From NCBI RefSeq assembly GCF_014199205.1, contig NZ_JACIJD010000002.1:186001-250000 (forward strand): a stretch of DNA of 64,000 bases, read 5' to 3'. Both the position numbers and the translations under genes were made by a program. The notes beneath the pieces were generated by a model. It saw only the letters and a list, made by a program, of their open reading frames with translations, was not told where the DNA came from and made no database searches. Source of the stretch: Muricoccus pecuniae (GTDB lineage Bacteria; Pseudomonadota; Alphaproteobacteria; Acetobacterales; Acetobacteraceae). Positions 7,683 through 16,337 of the stretch are shown one piece after another; the stretch's first letter is position 1; every line of letters starts with the position of its first letter.

Positions 7683-8795
7683 TCAGGAGGCGACCTGCGG
7701 CTCCGCCCGGCGGGACGGGGCGCGGCGGCGCATGGCCTCGCGCAGATGCCCCTCCAGCTCCGCCGCCCGGTGGGAGGCGGTGTGCTCCGACAGGACGCGC
7801 GCGCGCAGCGCCTCGCCCATCGCGCGGCGCCGCGTCTCCGGCATGTCGCGGAGAGCGCGGAGCACGTCCTCCGGCCCGTCGGCGAGCAGCAGCTCCCGCT
7901 CCGGGCGGAGCAGCGTCTCGATCCCGTCCCAGCGGTCGGAGATGATGGGCACGCCGCAGGCCCCGGCCTCGAAGAGCCGCACGCTCGGGCTGTGGCCGGC
8001 GCGGATCATGTCGGCGCGCGTCACGTTCAGGGTGAAGCGGCTGCCCGCGTAGAAGGCGGGGTGCTCGGCCGGGGGGATGTGCTCGATCCGCTCGACATTG
8101 GCGGGCCAGTCGATGTCGCCGGGATATTGCGGGCCGGCGACGGCGAAGCGCAGTTCCGGGGCGCGGCGCGCGGGCTCGATCAGCAGCCGCTCCAGCACCG
8201 GCTGCCGGTCCGGGCTGTAGGTGCCGAGATAGCTGAGGTCCCAGCGCGGCGGCAGGCCCAGCGGCTGGTAGGCTGCCTCATCCACGGAGCAGTAGAGCTG
8301 CCGCGCCGCGGGCGAGCCGTAGTCGCGCTCCAGCCGCGCGAGGGTCGGACCGCCGGTGAAGGAGAGGTAGAGATCGTAGCCCGGGATGAGGGCGGGGGAG
8401 AGGTACTCCTCGTCCCCGCGCTCCAGCTTGGCGAGCGTCACGGGTGTGTCGATGTCGTAGAAGGCCGTGGTGCCGCGGGCAGTGGACTGCACCAGCCGCC
8501 CGACCGCCACGCCCTCCGGCACGTAGGAGCCGACGATCACCGCATCCGCCCCGGCGATCGCCGCGCGCCAGCCCTCCAGCGCCGCGAGATCGGGATAGAG
8601 GGCGAAGTCGCAGAAATCGGGGGAGGGAAGGTCCCGGTGCTGCGCGTACCAGGGCACGTCGCGTTCCAGGAACAGCACCCTGTGCCCGCGCGCGGCGAAG
8701 GCGCGCAGCAGCGCGCGGTAGGTGGTGGCGTGGCCGTTCCCCCAGGAGGAGGAAAGGCTGAGACCGAGCACCACGACCCGCAGCGGCTCGCTCAT
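7683..8795 (-). CDS. CgeB-family glycosyltransferase (first of two in minus arm)
   Basis: A 370-residue soluble protein of the CgeB type (GT-B-like fold with a C-terminal Glyco_trans_1_2 domain). The N-terminus VVVLGLSLSSSWGNGHATTY carries the SSxWGNGHA pattern typical of this group, and AFYDIDTPVTLAKL and YLSFTGGPTL follow. The C-terminal half has the nucleotide-sugar-binding pattern SVRLFEAGACGVPIISD followed by an ETLL element. There is no membrane segment. Its ATG overlaps the TGA of the upstream glycosyltransferase (8792-8795), so the two are coupled. Activity on a nucleotide-sugar donor is inferred from the family; donor and acceptor are unknown. Confidence 0.82.
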   Translation of the reverse strand: MSEPLRVVVLGLSLSSSWGNGHATTYRALLRAFAARGHRVLFLERDVPWYAQHRDLPSPDFCDFALYPDLAALEGWRAAIAGADAVIVGSYVPEGVAVGRLVQSTARGTTAFYDIDTPVTLAKLERGDEEYLSPALIPGYDLYLSFTGGPTLARLERDYGSPAARQLYCSVDEAAYQPLGLPPRWDLSYLGTYSPDRQPVLERLLIEPARRAPELRFAVAGPQYPGDIDWPANVERIEHIPPAEHPAFYAGSRFTLNVTRADMIRAGHSPSVRLFEAGACGVPIISDRWDGIETLLRPERELLLADGPEDVLRALRDMPETRRRAMGEALRARVLSEHTASHRAAELEGHLREAMRRRAPSRRAEPQVAS

Positions 8796-9889
8796 GCCAC
8801 GGCGCCCCGTGCCCGCACCCGTTCCGCCTCGTGGTGCAGCAGCGCGTCCACCTCCGCCCCGCGGCGGGTATAGGTGTGCTCCGCCAGGATGCGCACGCGC
8901 GCGGCCTCGCCGATCGCCCTCGCGCGCTCCGGGGTGAGGGCGCGGACGTGCTCGGCGACATCCGCGCCGTCGCGCGCGACCAGCACCTCCTCCCCTTCCC
9001 TGAGGAAGAGTTCGAGCCCGACCCAGGCATCGGTGATGAGGCAGGCGCCCGCGCCGGCCGCCTCGAAGACGCGGGTGGCGGGGGAGTAGCCCACTGCCGC
9101 CATGCTGTCCCGCGCCACGTTCAGCACGGCGAGCGAGGAGGTGTTGAAGGCGTTGTGGTCGCGCGTGCCGACATGGCCGATGCGCCGCACGTTCTCCGGC
9201 ATCGGCTTGCCGTCCCAGCCATTGCCGCCGAGGAGGAAGGCGCGCTCCGGCAGCGCGGCCGCCGCGCGGAGGAAGAACTCCTCCACCCGCGCCTCGCGGT
9301 CCGGCAGGCGGTTGGCGAGGAAGTTGAGGTCCCCCGCGAAGCGCGGGTCGGCGGGAACGGGGTGGTGCGTCTCGGGATCGAGCGCGTTGTAGATCGGGAT
9401 GCAGCGCCGCGCGCCCAGCGCCTCATAGGCGTTGATGACGGGCGGCCCGCCGCCATAGGTGAGGACGAGGTCGAGGCCGGGCAGGGCGCGGCGCAGCGCG
9501 TGGTCCGGCGCGGGCGTGATCTCGGCCAGCGTCGCGGGCGCGTCCACGTCCCAGAAGATGCGGATGGCCTCGGGGCGGGCGGCGCGCATCACGCCCTCGA
9601 TCAGCGCGTCGTCGAACACGCCGACGCCGCTCGCCTTCACCACCACATCGGCGCGCGCGGCCTCCGCCATCACCTCCCGCAGCGCGGATTCGGTGGCGTC
9701 GTAGACGCGCACCTCAGCCCATTCCGGCGGCTCGATGTCGCGGTGCTTCTGCCGGTCGAAAGCGTCGGGCTCGTAGAAGGTGACGTGATGGCCGCGCGCG
9801 GCGAGATCGCGCAGCAGCCCGCGGTAATAGGTGGCCGCGCCGTTCCAGTAGGAGGAGAGAAGGCTCGATCCGTAGAAGGCGATCCTCAT
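8792..9889 (-). CDS. CgeB-family glycosyltransferase (second of two in minus arm)
   Basis: A 365-residue paralogue of its downstream neighbour. It starts RIAFYGSSLLSSYWNGAATY, with FWDVDAPATLAEI and LTYGGGPPV matching the equivalent positions next door. The donor-site segment is ATRVFEAAGAGACLITD. The ATG at 9889 overlaps the stop of the histidine phosphatase gene (9886-9889). A longer open frame exists upstream, but it is antisense-like low-complexity sequence overlapping the phosphatase, so it is rejected. Tandem divergent paralogues suggest two successive sugar transfers onto one acceptor. Specificity cannot be read from the sequence. Confidence 0.82.
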   Translation of the reverse strand: MRIAFYGSSLLSSYWNGAATYYRGLLRDLAARGHHVTFYEPDAFDRQKHRDIEPPEWAEVRVYDATESALREVMAEAARADVVVKASGVGVFDDALIEGVMRAARPEAIRIFWDVDAPATLAEITPAPDHALRRALPGLDLVLTYGGGPPVINAYEALGARRCIPIYNALDPETHHPVPADPRFAGDLNFLANRLPDREARVEEFFLRAAAALPERAFLLGGNGWDGKPMPENVRRIGHVGTRDHNAFNTSSLAVLNVARDSMAAVGYSPATRVFEAAGAGACLITDAWVGLELFLREGEEVLVARDGADVAEHVRALTPERARAIGEAARVRILAEHTYTRRGAEVDALLHHEAERVRARGAVA

Positions 9890-10485
9890 GCCGGCACCGT
9901 CTCGTTCATTCCCATGACCTTTCCCCCGCCGTCCCAGGCGGCGACCGCGCTGATCGACGCCGGCGCGATCTCGAAGCGATGAATCCCGTTCAGCCTCAGC
10001 CCGAGGTGATGCGCCAGCACCGCCTTGATCACGTCGCCATGCGTCACCACCGCGACCGTCTCCCCGGCGTGCCGCGCGCGGAGGCGTTCGAGTTCCGCCA
10101 GGGCGCGCGACTGCGCCTCCGCCATGCTCTCGCCGCCCGGCGTGCGAGCCGTGGCGCGCTCCTCGTTCCAGCGCGCCCAATCCGGGTCGCCGTCGAGCGA
10201 GGCGAAGCTGCGGCCGGTCCAGGCGCCGAAATCGATCTCCATCACGCCCTCGTTCACCCGGGCCTCGATGCCGAGCCGCGCGGCGACCGGCGCCGCCGTC
10301 TCCCGCGCGCGCTCCATCGGGCTGGTATGGAGGGCCGCGATCCCCTCGCGCTCCAGACGGGCGGCGAGCGCCGCGGACTGTCGGCGCCCCTCCTCCCCGA
10401 GCGTCACGCCTGGCATCCGGCCGCAGAGGGTGCTGCCCACGCGGTCATGCGCCGCGTGGCGGATGAGGAGGAAGGTTGTGGACAC
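9886..10485 (-). CDS. Histidine phosphatase family protein
   Basis: A 199-residue branch-1 histidine phosphatase. The catalytic RHA motif (LLIRHAAHD, His10) lies at the N-terminus. The acid/base region ERARETAAPVA and the second His in VTHGDVIKAV are present, and EIDFGAWTGRSF matches the cobC/gpmB-like branch. It lies 8 bases downstream of the inositol-phosphate synthase gene and overlaps the next glycosyltransferase by 4 bases. An attractive inference is that it dephosphorylates inositol 1-phosphate made by the neighbour, in place of a classical inositol monophosphatase, which is absent here. A nucleotide or sugar-phosphate substrate is equally possible. Confidence 0.85.
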   Translation of the reverse strand: MSTTFLLIRHAAHDRVGSTLCGRMPGVTLGEEGRRQSAALAARLEREGIAALHTSPMERARETAAPVAARLGIEARVNEGVMEIDFGAWTGRSFASLDGDPDWARWNEERATARTPGGESMAEAQSRALAELERLRARHAGETVAVVTHGDVIKAVLAHHLGLRLNGIHRFEIAPASISAVAAWDGGGKVMGMNETVPA

Positions 10486-10493
10486 GGCGCCAC

Positions 10494-11573
10494 CTAGCCC
10501 TCGCCGGCCACGAAGCGCAGCGTGCGCTCACGCGCCTCGCTGTCCACGAACTGCTGCGGCGGCGACTTCATGAAGTAGGAGGAGGGGCCGACCAGCGCGC
10601 CGCCGATGCCGCGGTCCAGCCCGATCTTCGCGCAGCGCACGGCGTCGATGACCACGCCCGCGGAGTTGGGGGAATCCCAGACCTCCAGCTTCAGCTCGAC
10701 ATTGAGCGGCATGCCGCCGAAGCCCGTGCCCTCCAGCCGGATCTGCGCCCATTTGCGATCGGTCAGCCAGGGCACGTGGTCGCTGGGGCCGACATGCACG
10801 TCGCCGGCGGGAAGGGGCACGTCGAACTGGCTCGTCACCGCCTGGGTCTTCGAGATCTTCTTCGATTCCAGCCGCTCGCGCTCGAGCATGTTCAGGAAGT
10901 CGGCATTGCCGCCGAAGTTGAGCTGGTAGGTGCGGTCCAGCCGCACGCCCCGGTCCTTGAACAGATTGGCCAGCACGCGGTGGACGATGGTGGCGCCCAC
11001 CTGGCTCTTGATGTCGTCGCCGATGATCGGCACGCCGCGCGCTTCGAACCGTCGCTGCCATTCCGGGTTGGAGGCGACGAAGACGGGGATGCAGTTCACG
11101 AAGGCGCAGCCCGCGCGCAACGCCTGCTCGGCGTAGTACTCCGTCGCCTTCTGCGAACCGACGGGGAGGTAGGACACCACCACGTCGGCGCGCGCCTCCT
11201 CCAGCACCGCCGCCACATCGGCGACGGGCTCCGGCGATTCGGCGATCTGTCCGCCGAGGTAGCGGCCGATGCCATCCAGCGTCTCGCCGCGCCGTACCTT
11301 GATGCCGGTGGGCGGGACCTTCGCAAAGATATGGGTGTTGTTCGGCTCGGCCAGGATCGCGTCCGCCACGTCGCGCCCGACCTTCTCGGCGTTCACGTCG
11401 AAGGCGGCGGCGATCTCGATGTCGCGCACGTGGTAGCCGCCCAGCTCCACGTTCATCAGCCCCGGCACCGGCTCGTTCGAGGCCGCGTCGCGGTAGTAGG
11501 TGAGGCCCTGAACGAAGGAGGAGGCGCAGTTGCCCACCCCGACGATGGCGACGCGCAGCGGACTCCTGCTCAC
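10494..11573 (-). CDS. ino1: Inositol-3-phosphate synthase, actinobacterial type
   Basis: A 359-residue NAD-dependent enzyme that cyclises glucose 6-phosphate to inositol phosphate. The Rossmann motif is VGVGNCASS (11-19). The diagnostic motifs are [30 protein letters not shown] and [13 protein letters not shown]. These and the compact size match the Mycobacterium/Streptomyces Ino1 group rather than the roughly 500-residue eukaryotic enzymes. It is the first gene of the minus arm and diverges from the epimerase gene across about 335 bases. Inositol synthesis is uncommon in alphaproteobacteria, so it should feed a specialised product of this cluster. The reaction assignment is firm. Confidence 0.92.
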   Translation of the reverse strand: MSRSPLRVAIVGVGNCASSFVQGLTYYRDAASNEPVPGLMNVELGGYHVRDIEIAAAFDVNAEKVGRDVADAILAEPNNTHIFAKVPPTGIKVRRGETLDGIGRYLGGQIAESPEPVADVAAVLEEARADVVVSYLPVGSQKATEYYAEQALRAGCAFVNCIPVFVASNPEWQRRFEARGVPIIGDDIKSQVGATIVHRVLANLFKDRGVRLDRTYQLNFGGNADFLNMLERERLESKKISKTQAVTSQFDVPLPAGDVHVGPSDHVPWLTDRKWAQIRLEGTGFGGMPLNVELKLEVWDSPNSAGVVIDAVRCAKIGLDRGIGGALVGPSSYFMKSPPQQFVDSEARERTLRFVAGEG

Positions 11574-11704
11574 GACGCGTCATCCCCTGCACGGGAGTGG
11601 AGCGGTGTGCGCGGCCAACCGGCCAGGAGGCTGAGCGACCCGGATATCAAGAGACCAAAATTCCTATTTCCCGACGTGCCGACGATGTGCCGGTCGCTGG
11701 ATCA

Positions 11705-11733
11705 ACTTAGCTTCCCGCTTTCCAGCGGATCAA
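11705..11733 (-). promoter_or_regulatory. Candidate sigma-70-type promoter for ino1 arm
   Basis: On the minus strand TTGATC (11733-11728) is followed after 17 bases by CTAAGT (11710-11705). Spacing is ideal, but the -10 element is only a partial match. It would give a leader of about 125 bases before ino1. Confidence 0.3.
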
Positions 11734-11768
11734 TTGCCCGGGGTTCACGCATCGTCGTCGCTGGCCTG

Positions 11769-11784
11769 TCACAAGAGATTGTGA
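11769..11784. promoter_or_regulatory. Perfect inverted repeat TCACAA-N4-TTGTGA, operator candidate
   Basis: A 16-base palindrome with 6-base arms around GAGA, placed centrally between the two divergent arms. Size and symmetry suit a dimeric repressor or activator. No regulator gene is adjacent, so the cognate protein is unknown. Confidence 0.45.
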
Positions 11785-11909
11785 TGGCATTCCTGGCCTT
11801 CTTCTTACCTCCTTGCACTTTGTCCGCGCGACCATCAGCGAGTAAAGACTCGGGATTGCCGCGCGAATCGCCCACCATGCGGCGCAGCGGTGCGGTGGAG
11901 GATGAAGGC

Positions 11910-13025
11910 TTGGCGGAATCAATCCTGATCACCGGTGGTGCAGGTTTCATCGGGCGCTACGTGTCCCGCGCGCTGCTCGATCGGGGTGACCATGTGCGCG
12001 TGCTCGACAGCTTCATCGAGCAGGTGCATGCCGACCGCGGCGCCGACGGCCTCGACTCCGAGGTGGAGGTCGTGCGCGGCGACGTGCGCGATCCCGATGC
12101 GGTACGACGCGCGCTGAAGGGGGTCGACAAGGTCGTCCACCTCGCTGCCGAGGTCGGCGTCGGGCAGAGCATGTACGCGATCGACCGCTACGTCTCCGTG
12201 AACGATCACGGCACGGCGGTGCTCTTCCAGCAGCTCATCGACCAGCCGGTGAAGCGCGTCGTCGTCGCTTCCTCGATGAGCGTCTACGGCGAGGGGCTGT
12301 ACCGCGACGCGGACGGCAACCTCGTGGAGGACGCGGTGCGCCGCCCGCGCAGCGGCCCGGACGCGCCCTGGGATCCGCTGGATTCGAAGGGCCGCCCGCT
12401 GGTGCCCGTGCCGACGCCGGAGTGGAAGCGGCCGAGCCTTGCCTCGGTCTACGCCATCGGCAAGTTCGTGCAGGAGCGCCTCACCCTCACCGTCTCCCCG
12501 ACCTACGGGATGGAGGGCGTGGCGCTGCGGCTGTGGAATGTCTACGGCGCGGGGCAGGCCCTCTCCAACCCCTATACGGGCGTGCTGGCGATCTTCGCGG
12601 CCCGCCTGCAGAACGGGCAGCCGCCAATGATCTTCGAGGACGGCCAGCAGCGCCGCGACTTCGTGCATGTGGAGGACGCGGCGCGCGCCTTCGTGCTCGC
12701 GCTCGACCGGCCGCAGGCGGCGGGCGGCGTCTACAACATCGGCAGCGGCGTGGACCGCACGGTGCAGGAAGTGGCGGCCGATCTCGCCACCGCCATGGGC
12801 CGCACCGGCATCCAGCCGGAGATCGCGGGCAAGACGCGGGCGGGCGACATCCGCCACAACATCCCCGACATCACCAAGGCGCGCGAGGAGCTGGGCTATG
12901 CCGCGCAGCACCTCGACTTCACCGCCGACCTTGCGGAGCTGGCCGAATGGGTGGCGCGGCAGCAGGCGCGCGACCGCGTGAGCCAGGCGCGCAACGAGCT
13001 TGAGCTGCGGGGGCTGGTGGCGTGA
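11910..13025 (+). CDS. NAD-dependent epimerase/dehydratase (extended SDR)
   Basis: A 371-residue extended short-chain dehydrogenase acting on a nucleotide sugar, of the UDP-glucose 4-epimerase/dehydratase type. The GxxGxxG motif in ILITGGAGFIGRYV is near the N-terminus. HLAAEVGVGQSM, a Ser run ASSMSVYGEG, and VYAIGKFVQE with the Tyr/Lys pair follow. WNVYGAGQ and RDFVHVEDAARAF are typical of epimerases. An insert near residues 130-165 with a Pro-rich segment is unusual. The start is taken as TTG at 11910, because GGAGG lies 8 bases upstream (11897-11901); ATG at 11877 has no ribosome site. It is the first gene of the plus arm. Its 3' end overlaps the next gene by 4 bases (GTGA). Confidence 0.85.
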   Translation: MAESILITGGAGFIGRYVSRALLDRGDHVRVLDSFIEQVHADRGADGLDSEVEVVRGDVRDPDAVRRALKGVDKVVHLAAEVGVGQSMYAIDRYVSVNDHGTAVLFQQLIDQPVKRVVVASSMSVYGEGLYRDADGNLVEDAVRRPRSGPDAPWDPLDSKGRPLVPVPTPEWKRPSLASVYAIGKFVQERLTLTVSPTYGMEGVALRLWNVYGAGQALSNPYTGVLAIFAARLQNGQPPMIFEDGQQRRDFVHVEDAARAFVLALDRPQAAGGVYNIGSGVDRTVQEVAADLATAMGRTGIQPEIAGKTRAGDIRHNIPDITKAREELGYAAQHLDFTADLAELAEWVARQQARDRVSQARNELELRGLVA

Positions 13026-14098
13026 ACGCCGTCGCGCCCCCCGCTCCGGCGACCAGGGGAAAGAAGCCCGTCCTCGTCACCGGCGGGGCGGGGTTCATCG
13101 GCTCGAACCTCGTGGACCGGCTGGCGGCCGAGGGGCACGATGTCCTGATCTATGACGCGCTCTCGCGCCCCGGCGTGGAAGCGAATCTCGAATGGGTGAC
13201 ACGGCGGCATCCGCGCCGGGTCTCCAGCACCATCGCCGACGTGCGCGACTCCGCCTCCCTCGCCGCCGCGGCGCGCGAGGCCTCCGCGGTGTTCCACCTG
13301 GCCGCCCAGGTCGCGGTGACGACGAGCCTCGTGGACCCCCGCGCCGATTTCGAGATCAACCTCGGCGCGAGCTTCACCCTGCTCGAGGCGCTGCGCCAGC
13401 GCGGCGGCGTGCCGATCGTCTTCGCCAGCACGAACAAGGTCTATGGCGACCTCGCCGATGTGGAGCTGGAGCTGGAGGGGGGTGCCTACCGCCCGGTAGA
13501 TCCCGTGATCCGCGCGCGCGGCATCGGCGAGGACCGCTCGCTCGATTTCCATACGCCCTATGGCTGCTCCAAGGGGGCGGCGGACCAGTATGTGCTGGAC
13601 TACGGGCGCTCCTTCGGCGTCCCCTCGGCGGTGCTCCGGATGAGCTGCATCTACGGCCAGCGCCAGATGGGCACGGAGGACCAGGGCTGGGTCGCCCACT
13701 TCCTCCTGCGCGCGCTGCGGGGCGAGCCGATCAGCATCTATGGCGACGGCTGCCAGGTGCGGGACGTGCTCGATGTGGGCGATGCGGTGGAGGCTTATCT
13801 CGCCGCCTGGCGCCGGATCGGCGCCATCTCCGGGCGCGCCTTCAATCTCGGCGGCGGGCCGGCGAACGCGGTCAGCCTGCGGCAGGTGCTCGCCCATATC
13901 GGGGAGATCACCGGAAGCGCGGTGGAGACCCACTACGCCGACTGGCGCTCCGGCGATCAGCGCTACTACGTCTCCGACACCGCGCGCGCCGCGCGCGAGC
14001 TGGGCCTGCGCCCCGCCCGCCCCTGGCGCGAGGGCGTCGCGGCGCTCGCGCAGTGGCTCCGCCAGGAGCGCGCCGCGCCGGAGCCTGCCAGCGCGTGA
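13022..14098 (+). CDS. Nucleotide-sugar epimerase, CDP-paratose/tyvelose 2-epimerase-like
   Basis: A 358-residue extended SDR. VLVTGGAGFIGSNLVDRL is the NAD site (residues 18-35). FASTNKVYGD, HTPYGCSKGAADQY with the catalytic Tyr/Lys, and RMSCIYGQRQMGTEDQGWV are the spellings I associate with the RfbE/CDP-paratose 2-epimerase subgroup rather than GalE. DGCQVRDVLDVGD is the substrate-loop motif. The gene starts at GTG 13022, overlapping the preceding stop, and is overlapped in turn by the glycosyltransferase, so the first three genes are translationally coupled. It presumably makes or remodels the rare donor sugar used by the cluster. The exact substrate is not inferable. Confidence 0.85.
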   Translation: MNAVAPPAPATRGKKPVLVTGGAGFIGSNLVDRLAAEGHDVLIYDALSRPGVEANLEWVTRRHPRRVSSTIADVRDSASLAAAAREASAVFHLAAQVAVTTSLVDPRADFEINLGASFTLLEALRQRGGVPIVFASTNKVYGDLADVELELEGGAYRPVDPVIRARGIGEDRSLDFHTPYGCSKGAADQYVLDYGRSFGVPSAVLRMSCIYGQRQMGTEDQGWVAHFLLRALRGEPISIYGDGCQVRDVLDVGDAVEAYLAAWRRIGAISGRAFNLGGGPANAVSLRQVLAHIGEITGSAVETHYADWRSGDQRYYVSDTARAARELGLRPARPWREGVAALAQWLRQERAAPEPASA

Positions 14099-15210
14099 CT
14101 TCTGCCCTTCAGGGCATGCGGCTGCTGATGACGGCCGATGCCGCCGGCGGCGTCTGGACCTATGCGCTTGACCTCGCCGGTGCACTCTTCGCCCAGGGCG
14201 TGACGGTGACCCTCGCCGTGCTCGGTCCCGCCCCGGATGCGGGGCAGCGCATGGTGGCCGAGGCGGTTCCGGGGCTCGACCTGCGCGTCACCGGACTGCC
14301 GCTGGACTGGCTGGCCGAGGGGCCGGGGCCGGTCCTTGCGGCGGGAGAAGCGCTCGCCGCTCTCGCGCGGGAAGTGCGGGCCGATTTGGTGCATCTCAAC
14401 AGCCCGGCCCATGCGGCAGGTGGGGGATTCCCCGCGCCCGTGCTGGCCGTGTCGCATTCCTGCACCGCCACCTGGTGGGATGCCGTGCGCGGCGGCGAGA
14501 TGCCTGAGAGCTTCCGCTGGCGGGCCGAGCTGCTGCGCCGCGGCGCGCTGGCCGCCGATCTCCTGGTGGTGCCGAGCGAGGCCTTCGCCGAGGCGACCGC
14601 CCGTCGCTACGCCCTGCCGCGCCGCCCCGTTGCCGTGCATAACGGGCGCCGGCCCATGCTTTCCGCCCTCCCGCCGAGAGAGGTGCCGGAGGTCTTCGCC
14701 CTCACCGCGGGGCGGCTCTGGGATGCCGGGAAGAACATGGAGGCGCTCGACCGCGCCGCGGCGCGCCTTTCCCTGCCGGTCCTCGCGGCGGGAGGGCTGG
14801 ACGGGCCGGACGGCACGCGGACCGTGCTCCACCACCTCCGCGCCCTCGGCTCCCTCGACGAGGCGTCGCTGGCGGGATGGCTGCTCGCGCAACCGGTCTA
14901 CGTCTCTCCCGCGCTCTACGAACCCTTCGGACTCGCGGTGGTCGAGGCGGCGCAGGCCGGGTGCCCGCTCGTCCTCTCCGACATTCCCACCTTCCGCGAG
15001 TTGTGGGAGGGCGCCGCGATCTTCGTGCCGCCGCGCGACGACGCCGCCATCGCGCGTGCGATCGCCGATCTGGCGAAGGACGAGGCGGAGCGCGCCAGGC
15101 TCGGCGCCGCCGCACGCGCCCGCGCCGCGCGCTACGGCGTGACCCGGATGGCGGAGGCGATGCTGGCGCTGTATCGAGGGCTGCTGATGCCCGGGAGCGC
15201 CGCCGCTTGA
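14095..15210 (+). CDS. GT4-like glycosyltransferase
   Basis: A 371-residue soluble GT-B glycosyltransferase. The N-terminal half has a GGVWTYALDLAGAL glycine-rich loop and HLNSPAHAAG. The C-terminal half has the donor-binding pattern ALYEPFGLAVVEAAQAGCPLV with the EPFGL Glu and the second Glu seven residues on, typical of GT4. Start choice: GTG 14095 overlaps the epimerase stop (GTGA), fitting the coupling pattern of the cluster; ATG 14116 is an alternative. There is no transmembrane segment or signal peptide. It probably transfers the sugar produced by the upstream epimerases. Acceptor unknown. Confidence 0.82.
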   Translation: MTSALQGMRLLMTADAAGGVWTYALDLAGALFAQGVTVTLAVLGPAPDAGQRMVAEAVPGLDLRVTGLPLDWLAEGPGPVLAAGEALAALAREVRADLVHLNSPAHAAGGGFPAPVLAVSHSCTATWWDAVRGGEMPESFRWRAELLRRGALAADLLVVPSEAFAEATARRYALPRRPVAVHNGRRPMLSALPPREVPEVFALTAGRLWDAGKNMEALDRAAARLSLPVLAAGGLDGPDGTRTVLHHLRALGSLDEASLAGWLLAQPVYVSPALYEPFGLAVVEAAQAGCPLVLSDIPTFRELWEGAAIFVPPRDDAAIARAIADLAKDEAERARLGAAARARAARYGVTRMAEAMLALYRGLLMPGSAAA

Positions 15211-16337
15211 GGATCGTCTACTTCACCCACTCGCTCGCCTCCTGCTGGAATCACGGCAACGCGCATTTCCTGCGCGGCGTGCTGCGCGAACTCGGGCAGC
15301 GCGGCCATGACGTGCTCGCGCTGGAGCCAGAGGGCGCCTGGAGCCTGCAGAACCTGCTGCGCGACCACGGCGAGGCGGGGCTGGAGGCCTATCGCGCGAA
15401 CTACCCCGAGTTGAAGTCCCGCGCCTTCACGACCGGGGAGGAAGCGGAGGCGGCGGTCGCCGAGGCCGATGTCGTGATCGTGCACGAGTGGAACGAGCCC
15501 TCTCTCGTCGCCGCCATCGGCCGGCTGCGGAGGGGGGGCGCCCGCTTCGCGCTGCTCTTCCACGACACGCATCACCGCGCCGTCAGTGACCCCGGAGCGA
15601 TCCGCACCTTCGACCTCGACGGCTATGACGGCGTGCTCGCCTTCGGCGCCACCCTCGCGGAGGTCTATCGCGGCTGGGGCTGGGGCGATCGCGTCTTCGT
15701 CTGGCACGAGGCCGCGGACACGCGCCTGTTCCATCCGCCGGCCGAGGAAGTGGAGCGCGAGGGGCTCGTCTGGATCGGCAACTGGGGTGATGGCGAGCGG
15801 AGCGAGGAGCTGGAGAGCTTCCTCCTGCGCCCCGCGCAAACGGTCGGGCTGCCGCTCGACATCTACGGCGTCCGATACCCAGAGGAGGCACTGGCGACGC
15901 TGGCGCGCTACGGCGTGCGCTATCGCGGCTGGCTCCCCAACGCCCGCGCGCCGGAAATCTTCGCGCGCCATCTCGCCACCGTCCACGTGCCGCGCCGCTT
16001 CTACGTGGAGATGTTGCCCGGCATCCCAACCATTCGCGTGTTCGAGGCGCTGGCCTGCGGCATCCCGCTGGTTTCCGCGCCCTGGCAGGACTCCGAGGGG
16101 CTGTTCCGCCCGGGGCAGGACTACCTCACCGCGCGCGACGAGGCCGAGATGGTGCGCCACATGGCGGCGCTGCGCGACGATCCCGCCCTGCGGCGAGCCC
16201 TCGTCGAGAGCGGGCTGGAGGCCATACGCGCGCGCCATAGCTGCGCGCACCGCGCGGAGGAGCTTCTCGGCATCCTCGGCCGGCTCGGCGCCGCGCCCGC
16301 GCGCCTCGGCCCTGCCGAACCGGTTGCCGCGCCGTGA
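15207..16337 (+). CDS. CgeB-like glycosyltransferase (plus arm)
   Basis: A 376-residue glycosyltransferase. It begins RIVYFTHSLASCWNHGNAHF, again with the S-x-W-N-H/G-x-A pattern seen in the two minus-arm CgeB proteins. LFHDTHHRAVSD and LAFGATLAEVYRGWG follow. The donor-site element is TIRVFEALACGIPLVSAPW near residues 280-298. The start is TTG at 15207, overlapping the previous TGA (TTGA); longer upstream starts run antisense-like through the GT4 gene and are rejected. The methyltransferase gene overlaps its end. It is the third CgeB-type protein in 9 kb, so the cluster encodes four glycosyltransferases in all. Confidence 0.82.
   Translation: MRIVYFTHSLASCWNHGNAHFLRGVLRELGQRGHDVLALEPEGAWSLQNLLRDHGEAGLEAYRANYPELKSRAFTTGEEAEAAVAEADVVIVHEWNEPSLVAAIGRLRRGGARFALLFHDTHHRAVSDPGAIRTFDLDGYDGVLAFGATLAEVYRGWGWGDRVFVWHEAADTRLFHPPAEEVEREGLVWIGNWGDGERSEELESFLLRPAQTVGLPLDIYGVRYPEEALATLARYGVRYRGWLPNARAPEIFARHLATVHVPRRFYVEMLPGIPTIRVFEALACGIPLVSAPWQDSEGLFRPGQDYLTARDEAEMVRHMAALRDDPALRRALVESGLEAIRARHSCAHRAEELLGILGRLGAAPARLGPAEPVAAP

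Larger units (their letters stand above)
11574..11909. promoter_or_regulatory. Divergent regulatory region between ino1 and epimerase arm
   Basis: About 335 bases without a supported gene and visibly richer in A+T than the surroundings. It must hold promoters for both arms. It contains the palindrome listed at 11769-11784, a heptamer GGATCAA repeated at 11699 and 11727, and a candidate minus-strand promoter. A short minus-strand open frame across it (11702-11950) lacks family features and is not called. Confidence 0.6.

Noticed and set aside
10476-11876. Upstream in-frame extension of the epimerase gene
   Set aside because: The frame is open but antisense to ino1. A ribosome site GGAGG precedes the TTG at 11910, where the epimerase fold begins.
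11702-11950. Minus-strand 82-codon open frame in the divergent region
   Set aside because: No family features, no ribosome site, and it overlaps the promoter region and the epimerase start.
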